A stretch of 16,889 bases of DNA from assembly GCA_030450535.1 (NCBI GenBank), contig JAKDIK010000021.1, positions 1 to 16,889 on the forward strand, written 5' to 3'. The position numbers and the translations under genes were made by a program. The notes under the pieces were generated by a model. That model was not told the origin of the DNA. It saw only the letters and a program-made list of their open reading frames with translations, and did not search any database. Shown here one piece after another: positions 1 through 6,351 of the stretch (position 1 is its first letter; every line of letters begins with the position of its first letter). The stretch is from Propionibacteriaceae bacterium (GTDB lineage: Bacteria; Actinomycetota; Actinomycetes; Propionibacteriales; Propionibacteriaceae).

Positions 1-378
1 GCCGCGCTGTCGGCCCTGTCGCTGCCCGGCATGTCGACCTTCGTCAGCGAGTTCCTCGTCCTGGCCGGCACGTGGTCGCGCGACCCGATCGTCACCGTGG
101 TGGCGCTGCTCGGCGTGGTCATGGCCGCGGCGTACGCGCTGCGCCTGTACCGCGTCCCGATGACCGGGCCGCTCACCGATGAGGCGGGCGCCGCCTTCAC
201 CGGCCGCGACCTCAACGGGCTCGAGCGGGGCGTGATGGTGCCGATCATCGCGATCATCCTGCTGCTCGGCTTCGTGCCCTCGCTCGCGGTGAATCTCGTC
301 GAGCCCACGGCCGTCACCACCATGCAGCATCTCGGCATGACCGACCCCGCGCCGGTCGTGGAAGGAGTCGCGCGATGA
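1..378 (+). CDS. nuoM: NADH-quinone oxidoreductase subunit M, C-terminal part
   Basis: This is the 3' end of a gene that enters from the left edge, in frame from base 1, with 125 residues before TGA. It opens with ALSLPGMSTFVSEFLVLAG, the conserved 'LPG-STFVSEF' stretch of NuoM, an antiporter-like proton-pumping subunit in the membrane arm of respiratory complex I. Two or three hydrophobic segments follow, including VPIIAIILLLGFVPSLAV near the C-terminus, as expected for the last transmembrane helices of this subunit. The stop overlaps the nuoN start as ATGA (375-378), so the two are translationally coupled, which is the usual nuo operon order. The catalytic lysine region lies outside the window. 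Identification rests on the motif, the following nuoN and the hydrophobicity. Confidence 0.93.
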   Translation, partial: AALSALSLPGMSTFVSEFLVLAGTWSRDPIVTVVALLGVVMAAAYALRLYRVPMTGPLTDEAGAAFTGRDLNGLERGVMVPIIAIILLLGFVPSLAVNLVEPTAVTTMQHLGMTDPAPVVEGVAR

Positions 379-1946
379 CCATCCTCGAGTTCGCAGCCCC
401 GGTGCTGGAGTGGCGCGCACTCGCGCCGATCCTGCTCGTGCTGGCCGCCGGCTGCATCGGCATCCTCATGGAGGCGCTGCCGTTCATCCCCGAGCACTTG
501 CGCTTCACCGCGCAGATGGCGCTCGTCATGGCCAGCGTCGTGCTGAGCCTCGGCTTCCTGGTGATCAACTGGTTCCGTGGCATGACCGGTGTCATGGCGA
601 TGGGTTCGGTCACCCTCGACGGACCCGCGTACTTCGGCTGGGGGGCGCTGCTGGTCTTTGGCCTGCTGGCGTTCATGGTGTTCTCGGAGCGCAAGGTGCA
701 CGGCGGCGCGTCGGCGTTCGCCGCGTCGGCCGCTGCCGTCCCCGGTTCGGTGGAGGAGGCGGAGGCCTCCCGCGCCGGACGTGAGCACACCGAGATCTTC
801 CCGCTCGGCCTGTTCGCCCTCGGCGGCATGATGGTGTTCCTGGCGGCGTCCGACCTCATCACCTTGTTCGTCGCGCTCGAGGTCTTCTCGCTGCCTCTCT
901 ACCTCATGTGCGCCATGGCGCGCAGGCGCCGCCTGCTCAGCCAGGAGGCGGCCATGAAGTACTTCCTCCTCGGCGCCTTCAGCTCGGCGTTCTTCCTCAT
1001 GGGCATCGCGCTGCTGTACGTGTATTCCGGCTCCTTCGACCTGGCCGGCATCCACGAGGCCGTGGGCAGCTCGCTGGCGGGTCACGGTCTGCTCGTGGCC
1101 GGTCTGGCCCTGCTGGGCGTGGGCCTGCTGTTCAAGATCGGCGCGGTGCCGTTCCACAGCTGGACGCCCGACGTCTACATGGGTGCCCCGACGCCGGTGA
1201 CCGGCTTCATGGCGATCTGCACGAAGCTGGCCGCGATGGGCGCGCTGCTGCGCGTCTACTACGTCGCGTTGGACGGCGAGCGCTGGACGTGGCAGCCGCT
1301 GCTGGCGATCGTCGCCGTGGTCACCATGGTCGTCGGCATCACCGCCGCCCTGACCCAGACCGACATCAAGCGCATGCTGGCCTACAGCTCCATCGCGCAC
1401 GCCGGCTTCATCCTGACCGCCGTGGTCGGGGCGAGCCAGATCGTGCCGGCCGGGCAGGCCACGTCGGTCGCCTCCATCATGTTCTACCTCGCCGCCTACG
1501 GCTTCGCCACGATCGGCGCCTTTGCGCTGGTCACGATGGTGCGCAACCCGGCGGGGGAGGAGAACGGCCTCGCGGGCTGGGCGGGTCTGGCACGCAAGAG
1601 CCCGGTCGTGGCCGGCCTGATGGGGCTGTTCATGCTGAGCTTCGCGGGCATCCCGCTCACCGGCGGCTTCATCGGCAAGTGGGCCGTGTTCACCGCCGCG
1701 TGGCGCGGCGGGTACTGGTGGCTCGTCGTGGTGGCTGCCCTGGCCAGCCTCGTGGGCGCCTGGTTCTACCTGCGCGTGGTCGTGGTCATGTTCGGCAGCG
1801 ATCCGGCCAAGGGGACGTTCGTCGGCTCGGCGAGCATGTGGACGTGGGTCCCGATCGCCGTGGGCGCGCTGGCGACGGTCTGGCTGGGCGTCCTGCCCGA
1901 CCAGGTCATGCAGCTTGCTACGTTTGCAGGTACGTTCCTGCGCTGA
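375..1946 (+). CDS. nuoN: NADH-quinone oxidoreductase subunit N
   Basis: Complete 523-residue antiporter-like subunit of complex I, with about 14 transmembrane segments. It couples quinone reduction to proton pumping in the cytoplasmic membrane. The ATG overlaps the nuoM stop and is preceded by AAGGAG (362-367) at 7-base spacing. The expected charged residues are present: Glu169 in ALEVFSLPLY, Lys254 in LLFKIGAVPFHSW, Lys284 in AICTKLAAMG and Lys435 in GGFIGKW. Their spacing closely follows Glu133, Lys217, Lys247 and Lys395 of the E. coli protein (my alignment from memory). TDIKRMLAYSSIAHAG (about 329-344) is the family's conserved broken-helix region. A polar Ala/Glu-rich insert of about 25 residues around 115-140 separates two early helices and is the least conserved part. 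NuoN is usually the last nuo gene; here the operon appears to continue into a prenyl synthase. Confidence 0.97.
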   Translation: MTILEFAAPVLEWRALAPILLVLAAGCIGILMEALPFIPEHLRFTAQMALVMASVVLSLGFLVINWFRGMTGVMAMGSVTLDGPAYFGWGALLVFGLLAFMVFSERKVHGGASAFAASAAAVPGSVEEAEASRAGREHTEIFPLGLFALGGMMVFLAASDLITLFVALEVFSLPLYLMCAMARRRRLLSQEAAMKYFLLGAFSSAFFLMGIALLYVYSGSFDLAGIHEAVGSSLAGHGLLVAGLALLGVGLLFKIGAVPFHSWTPDVYMGAPTPVTGFMAICTKLAAMGALLRVYYVALDGERWTWQPLLAIVAVVTMVVGITAALTQTDIKRMLAYSSIAHAGFILTAVVGASQIVPAGQATSVASIMFYLAAYGFATIGAFALVTMVRNPAGEENGLAGWAGLARKSPVVAGLMGLFMLSFAGIPLTGGFIGKWAVFTAAWRGGYWWLVVVAALASLVGAWFYLRVVVVMFGSDPAKGTFVGSASMWTWVPIAVGALATVWLGVLPDQVMQLATFAGTFLR

Positions 1947-1964
1947 GCGGGGGCATCGCCGATC

Positions 1965-1970
1965 GAGGAG
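1965..1970 (+). promoter_or_regulatory. Ribosome binding site fixing the polyprenyl synthase start
   Basis: GAGGAG lies 4 bases before the GTG at 1975. The same frame is open from 1915, inside nuoN, but that upstream part encodes only an Arg-rich stretch unlike the family and has no comparable site. The site therefore supports GTG 1975 as the start. Confidence 0.6.
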
Positions 1971-1974
1971 TCAC

Positions 1975-2961
1975 GTGACGTCCATCACCTATCCGGGGGC
2001 TGACCCGGCGTTCGAGGCTGCGGTTCGGCACCGCCTCGACGCCGTCGAGAGCGCCCTGCACGCGACGGCGGTGGCCGACAGCCCGTTCGTGTCGGAGGTG
2101 TCGCGTCACCTGCTGGCCGCCGGCGGCAAGCGGTTCCGGCCGCTGCTGGTGGCGCTGGCGTCCGAGCTCTATGCCGATCCCGACCCCGAGCGGGTGATCA
2201 AGGCCGCCGTGGTGATGGAGCTGACCCACGTGGCGTCGCTCTACCACGACGACGTCATGGACGAGGCCGAGGTGCGCCGCGGCGTCCCGAGCGCGAACCG
2301 CACCTACGGCAACGAGGTCGCCATTCTCGTCGGCGACTACCTGTTCGCCCGGGCGAGCGCGACGGTCGCGCAGCTGGGCACCGAGTACGTGGCGCTGCAG
2401 GCGGACACGTTCGCCCGCCTTGTCCAGGGTCAGATCGCCGAGACGCGCGGCCCGGCCGACGGGCAGGATCCGCTGGCGCACTATCTGGCCGTGGTCGCCG
2501 ACAAGACCGGCTCGCTCATCGCCGCCTCGGCGATGTTCGGGGGGATGGTGACGGGTGCGCCCCCGCAGATCGTGGCCGCACTGGCCGCCTACGGCGAGGA
2601 GATCGGCGTCGTCTTCCAGCTCAGCGACGACATCATCGACATCGCCTCCGATACCTCGGGCAAGACCCCGGGCACCGATCTGCGCGAGGGCGTTGCGACG
2701 CTGCCCACGCTGATGCTGCGGGCCTCCACCGATCCGGCGGACGCCCGCCTGGTCGACCTGGTGTCGCGGCCGCTGGCAGAGGACGCCGCGGTGGCCGAGG
2801 CGCTGGCGGGGCTGCGGGCCCACCGCGTGATGGCGGACGCCCGCGCTGAGGTCGAGCGGCGGGCCGCCGTGGCCCGCGCCCACCTCGCACCCTTGCCCGA
2901 GGGCGAGGCCAAGGCGGCCCTGGCTGCCCTGTGCGACACCGTCGTGCAGCGGTCGTCGTAG
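1975..2961 (+). CDS. Trans long-chain polyprenyl diphosphate synthase
   Basis: A 328-residue all-helical isoprenyl diphosphate synthase. It condenses IPP units onto an allylic diphosphate with Mg2+, probably making the menaquinone side chain. Visible motifs in order are GKRFRP (51-56, IPP binding), the first aspartate-rich motif HDDVMDEAEVRRG with DDVMD at 92-96, and FQLSDDIID with Asp218, Asp219 and Asp222. Residues 4 and 5 places before the first Asp are Ser88 and Ala87. Both are small, which in this family goes with long products (C30 or more) rather than farnesyl or geranylgeranyl diphosphate. This is inference; exact length cannot be read. The gene starts 28 bases after nuoN and is probably co-transcribed, so the lipid tail of the quinone is encoded with the enzyme that reduces the quinone. 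GrcC, HepT or IspB-like names are possible, so no symbol is given. Confidence 0.93.
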   Translation: MTSITYPGADPAFEAAVRHRLDAVESALHATAVADSPFVSEVSRHLLAAGGKRFRPLLVALASELYADPDPERVIKAAVVMELTHVASLYHDDVMDEAEVRRGVPSANRTYGNEVAILVGDYLFARASATVAQLGTEYVALQADTFARLVQGQIAETRGPADGQDPLAHYLAVVADKTGSLIAASAMFGGMVTGAPPQIVAALAAYGEEIGVVFQLSDDIIDIASDTSGKTPGTDLREGVATLPTLMLRASTDPADARLVDLVSRPLAEDAAVAEALAGLRAHRVMADARAEVERRAAVARAHLAPLPEGEAKAALAALCDTVVQRSS

Positions 2962-2969
2962 GCGGGATC

Positions 2970-4376
2970 GTGGACGCCGTCGCCCTCGCCGCCGCCGTAC
3001 GCGCGGGAGAGGCGTCTGCCGTCGAGGTGGCGGAGGCCGCCCTGCGGCGCGCCGAGGAGTTGAACCCGGCGCTGGGCGCCTTCGCGTCGGTGGCACCCGA
3101 GTTCGCTCTCGACCAGGCGGCCGCGGTGGACGCCGCCGTGGCCCGGGGTGAGGATCCGGGGCCCCTGGCCGGCGTCCCGCTGCCGATCAAGGATCTGGTC
3201 GCGGTGGCCGGGCTGCCGTTCGCGGCCGGCAGCCGTGCGCTGGCCGGCAACATCGGCAGCACCACCGATGCCGTGGCGCAACGCCTCATCGACGCCGGAT
3301 CCATCACGCTCGGCAAGACGGCCACGCCGGAGTTCGGGTTCCCCTGCTACACCGAGCCGGACGGTGCGCCGCCGGCGGTGACCCCGTGGGACGTCACCCG
3401 CATGGCGGGCGGCTCCAGCGGCGGCGCGGCGGCCGCGGTGGCCGCCGGTATCGCGCCGATCGCGCACGCCTCCGACGGTGGGGGATCGATCCGCATCCCG
3501 GCATCGTGTTGCGGGCTGGTCGGGTTGAAGGCGTCCCGGGGGCTGGTCTCGACCATGCCGTCGCGCATGCCCGGGCCGGGCCTGGTCAGCGACGGGGTGC
3601 TGAGCACCACCGTCCGCGACACCGCGCTGGGGCTGGACGTTTTGGCCCCCGGGAACGGCTTCCTGGCGGGCCTGAACGCCGCACCCCGCCGGCTGCGCGT
3701 GGGCGTCCTCACCACCCCGGTGATCTCCGACACCGCCCTCGTGCATGACGCCTGCCTCGCCGCGGTCGCCGACACCGCTGAGCTGCTGGGTGCCCTCGGC
3801 CACGCCGTGGCACAGGCGCCCCGCCCGTTCGCCCCCGATCGCTGGGCAGCGTTCGACGCGGTGTGGACGACCGGGGCTGCCTCGATCCCGCTGCCGCCCG
3901 AGGCCGACGGAGCCCTGACGCCCATGACCCGCTGGCTGCGCGAGCGCGGGCGACGGGTGAGCGCCGTGGAATATGCCGCCGCGCTGGGCGAGATCCAGCG
4001 ATTGGGTTGGGACGTCGACCGGGCGTGGGAGGAGTTCGACGTCGTGCTGACGCCCACGCTCGCCCAGCCGCCGCCGCCGGTGGGCGCGTTGCGCAACGAT
4101 GCCGATCCGGCGGCGGACTTCGCGGCCCAGATCGACTTCACCCCGTGGACGTCGATCGCGAATCTCACCGGGCGGCCGTCCACCAGCCTGCCCCTGGCCC
4201 GGGCCGAGGTGGACGGAATCACGCTGCCGATCGGCGTCATGCTCACCGGACGCCGCGGCGCCGACGCGGCGCTGCTGTTGCTCGCTGCGGAGCTTGAGCT
4301 CACGTGTCCTTGGCCGACCACGGTCCCGCCCGGGGCGTCGACGTTGGGTCAACCGTCCCCACTGCCGGGATTGTAG
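2970..4376 (+). CDS. Amidase signature family hydrolase
   Basis: A 468-residue amidase-signature enzyme that hydrolyses a C-N amide bond; substrate unknown. The Ser-cisSer-Lys triad is complete: Lys74 in PLPIKDL, Ser149 in AGGSSGGAAAAVAAG and the nucleophile Ser173 in SDGGGSIRIPAS. The 24-residue gap between the two serines matches fatty acid amide hydrolase (217/241). The C-terminal half carries TPWTSIANLTGRPSTSLPLA, typical of stand-alone bacterial amidases. Partner genes gatB and gatC are not here and the N-terminus is of the stand-alone type, so this is probably not GatA. I chose GTG 2970, 8 bases after the preceding stop, because the family's N-terminus (VALAAAVRAGEASAVEV) begins there. 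An in-frame GTG at 2931 would overlap the synthase and lacks a binding site. The site at 2970 is also weak (GGCGGG), so translational coupling to the synthase is likely. No link to quinone synthesis is evident. Confidence 0.88.
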   Translation: MDAVALAAAVRAGEASAVEVAEAALRRAEELNPALGAFASVAPEFALDQAAAVDAAVARGEDPGPLAGVPLPIKDLVAVAGLPFAAGSRALAGNIGSTTDAVAQRLIDAGSITLGKTATPEFGFPCYTEPDGAPPAVTPWDVTRMAGGSSGGAAAAVAAGIAPIAHASDGGGSIRIPASCCGLVGLKASRGLVSTMPSRMPGPGLVSDGVLSTTVRDTALGLDVLAPGNGFLAGLNAAPRRLRVGVLTTPVISDTALVHDACLAAVADTAELLGALGHAVAQAPRPFAPDRWAAFDAVWTTGAASIPLPPEADGALTPMTRWLRERGRRVSAVEYAAALGEIQRLGWDVDRAWEEFDVVLTPTLAQPPPPVGALRNDADPAADFAAQIDFTPWTSIANLTGRPSTSLPLARAEVDGITLPIGVMLTGRRGADAALLLLAAELELTCPWPTTVPPGASTLGQPSPLPGL

Positions 4377-4379
4377 GCT
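4374..4379 (+). promoter_or_regulatory. Weak candidate -10 element for the small membrane protein gene
   Basis: TAGGCT fits the actinobacterial TANNNT -10 pattern and straddles the amidase stop codon. Transcription would start near 4386 and give a leader of about 70 bases. No convincing -35 element lies at the proper distance, so this may be chance. Confidence 0.25.
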
Positions 4380-4454
4380 CGACCCACCGCGCCGTGTGCT
4401 TGGATCCCCGAATCGCATCACGGGCAACTGATTCTCCGTGAGGAAGGAGCGCCC

Positions 4455-4781
4455 ATGACGGATCTGGTTCCGCTGATCGCGTTTCTCGTGTGCGTCGGCT
4501 TCCACGTCGTTGTTCTGTTGCTGACACGCGGTTCCCGAGGGCTTTCCCTGACCTCCGCCCAGGCCGGGGCGTTGCGGGCCAGCAGCGTGGCGTTGGTCGT
4601 CCTGCCGTTCGTCTGCTTCGCCGTCATCGCCGGTGAGCCGGATGTGTGGGACTTCTATCGTTCCGTGTGGTTCGTGCCCCTGATCGTCGGGGTGGCGCTC
4701 ATCGGGTGGTTGTGGCGAGCGACGACGCTCCCCGCCCGTGACGGCTCAACACCTGCCAGGGACGATGCCCGGGTGCACTGA
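4455..4781 (+). CDS. Small three-helix membrane protein, unknown function
   Basis: A 108-residue protein I do not recognise. It has three clear hydrophobic segments: about 5-23 (VPLIAFLVCVGFHVVVLLL), 44-60 (SVALVVLPFVCFAVIAG) and 71-87 (VWFVPLIVGVALIGWLW). A basic loop TRGSRG follows the first, and the hydrophilic tail of about 20 residues is rich in Asp and Arg. The first segment could be an uncleaved signal anchor; no cleavage site stands out. The ATG is well supported by AGGAAGGAG (4441-4449) with 5-base spacing, one of the strongest sites in the window. The gene sits between the amidase and threonine synthase with short gaps (78 and 63 bases) and has no obvious pathway link to either. The frame is intact and third positions are GC-rich, which supports real coding. 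Confidence 0.75.
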   Translation: MTDLVPLIAFLVCVGFHVVVLLLTRGSRGLSLTSAQAGALRASSVALVVLPFVCFAVIAGEPDVWDFYRSVWFVPLIVGVALIGWLWRATTLPARDGSTPARDDARVH

Positions 4782-4830
4782 CCGGCAGCGGTTGGTCCCG
4801 GGGCCGAAGGACGTCGCCAACAGGTCGGGA

Positions 4831-4836
4831 TAGGGT
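4831..4836 (+). promoter_or_regulatory. Candidate -10 element for a leaderless threonine synthase mRNA
   Basis: TAGGGT fits the TANNNT -10 consensus and ends 8 bases before the GTG at 4845. Transcription would therefore begin at or within a base or two of the start codon, giving a leaderless mRNA, which is common in actinobacteria. The -35 region is not consensus. The G-rich run GGTGGGG just after it could instead act as a poor ribosome binding site. Confidence 0.5.
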
Positions 4837-4844
4837 GGGGACCC

Positions 4845-6275
4845 GTGCGGTACTACTCGACCCGAGACTCCTCCGGTGGCCCCGGCCTGCCATTCTGCGA
4901 CATCCTGCTCGCCGGCCTCGCCCCGGACGGCGGTCTCTACCTGCCCGCGTCCTATCCCCGGATCGACGCCGCGAGGCTGCGTGCCTGGCGCCGGCTGCTC
5001 GCCGACGAGGGCTACGCGGGCTTGGCCGCGGCTGTACTGGCGCTCTACATCGACGACATTCCGACCGAGGATCTGGCCGGAATCTGTCGGCGCGCCTACT
5101 CCGCCGAGACCTTCGGCTCGGACGCCGTCGTCGGGCTCAGCGACTTGGGCGACGGCGTCCTGCTCGGCCACCTCAGCTGCGGACCCACCGCCGCCTTCAA
5201 GGACATGGCGATGCAACTCCTCGGGGAGCTGTTCGCCTACGAGTTGACCCGTCGCGACGAGACCCTCACCATTCTCGGCGCGACCAGCGGCGACACCGGA
5301 TCGGCCGCCGAGTACGCCATGCTCGGCAAGGACCGCCTCAAGGTCTTCATGCTCACCCCGGCGGGTCGGATGAGCCCGTTCCAGCAGGCGCAGATGTTCA
5401 GCCTCGACGACCCGCGCGTGATCAACATCGCCGTCGACGGCGTGTTCGACGACTGCCAGGACCTCGTCAAGGCTGTCAACGCCGACCTCACGTTCAAGGC
5501 GCAGCACCGCATCGGTGCGGTCAACTCGATCAACTGGGCGCGGCTGATGGCCCAGGTCGTCTACTACATCGCCCTGTGGCTGCAGGCGACCACGCGCGAC
5601 GACGAGCGCGTCACGTTCGCCGTCCCGTCGGGCAACTTCGGCAACATCTGCGCCGGGCACATCGCCCGCGAGATGGGGCTGCCCATCGAGGAGCTCGTGC
5701 TCGCCACGAACGAGAACAACGTGCTCGCGGAGTTCTTCGACACCGGCATGTACCGCGTCCGCGGCCGTTCGGAAACCCACGAGACGTCCAGCCCCTCCAT
5801 GGACATCTCGAAGGCGTCGAACTTCGAGCGGTTCGTGTTCGACCTGCTGGGCCGCGACGGCGCGGCCGTCCGGAACCTGTTCGCCGAGCAGCTGCCGCTC
5901 ATGGCCGAGTTCGACCTGTCGGGGTCGGACGCCTTCGCGCACCTGCGCGAGCGGTTCGGCTTCGTGGCCGGCACGTCGACGCACGCCGACCGACTGGCCA
6001 CCATCGCGGCCGAGCACGAGCGCAGCGGCGTCGTCATCGATCCGCACACGGCGGACGCCGTGGGGGTCGCCCGGGCGCTGGCGTCCGACCTGGTTCGGCC
6101 GATCATCGCCTTGGAGACGGCCCTGCCGGTGAAGTTCTCCGCCACCATCGTGGCGGCGCTCGGCACCGACGTCCCCCGTCCGGAGCGGTTCGTGGGCATC
6201 GAGGAGCTGCCGCGCCACCTGGTCGAGCTGCCCAACGACGCCCAGGCGCTGAAGGCCCTCATCGACCAGCGTTGA
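4845..6275 (+). CDS. thrC: Threonine synthase, long (E. coli/yeast-like) type
   Basis: A 476-residue PLP enzyme converting O-phospho-L-homoserine and water to L-threonine and phosphate, the last step of threonine synthesis in the cytoplasm. The N-terminus MRYYSTRDSSG is typical of the long class. Lys119 in GPTAAFKDMAMQ is the expected Schiff-base lysine. GATSGDTGSAAEYA (about 145-158) is the phosphate-binding Gly/Ser/Thr loop. PSGNFGNICAGHIAREMGLP and SPSMDISKASNFERF are further family signatures. The length matches the roughly 430-515 residue class (as in Corynebacterium), not the roughly 360-residue class of mycobacteria. The GTG start is supported by family similarity at residue 1 and a -10-like box 8 bases upstream, suggesting leaderless expression. 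No hom or thrB is adjacent, so the gene is detached from the rest of its pathway. Confidence 0.95.
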   Translation: MRYYSTRDSSGGPGLPFCDILLAGLAPDGGLYLPASYPRIDAARLRAWRRLLADEGYAGLAAAVLALYIDDIPTEDLAGICRRAYSAETFGSDAVVGLSDLGDGVLLGHLSCGPTAAFKDMAMQLLGELFAYELTRRDETLTILGATSGDTGSAAEYAMLGKDRLKVFMLTPAGRMSPFQQAQMFSLDDPRVINIAVDGVFDDCQDLVKAVNADLTFKAQHRIGAVNSINWARLMAQVVYYIALWLQATTRDDERVTFAVPSGNFGNICAGHIAREMGLPIEELVLATNENNVLAEFFDTGMYRVRGRSETHETSSPSMDISKASNFERFVFDLLGRDGAAVRNLFAEQLPLMAEFDLSGSDAFAHLRERFGFVAGTSTHADRLATIAAEHERSGVVIDPHTADAVGVARALASDLVRPIIALETALPVKFSATIVAALGTDVPRPERFVGIEELPRHLVELPNDAQALKALIDQR

Positions 6276-6351
6276 GGACGCCACCACCTCAGGCGGCGCG
6301 ACGTGTCACCCGCTGTGATGCACGGTTGGGTCGGTGTGATAGGCAAGGGCC

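Noticed and set aside
1915..1974. N-terminal extension of the polyprenyl synthase into nuoN
   Set aside because: The 20 extra residues are Arg/Ser-rich and unlike the family; GAGGAG directly precedes GTG 1975.
2589..4505. 638-codon minus-strand frame opposite the amidase
   Set aside because: Composition is Arg/Gly-rich repeats of the GC bias and it covers a gene with an intact catalytic triad.
6273..6291. TGAGG-N9-CCTCA inverted repeat at the thrC stop as a terminator
   Set aside because: Only five base pairs with a nine-base loop and no T run; too weak to call.
6326..6351. Possible promoter just before the GH15 start (TTGGGT and TAGGCA)
   Set aside because: The two boxes are only 8 bases apart and the -10-like box lacks the conserved final T.
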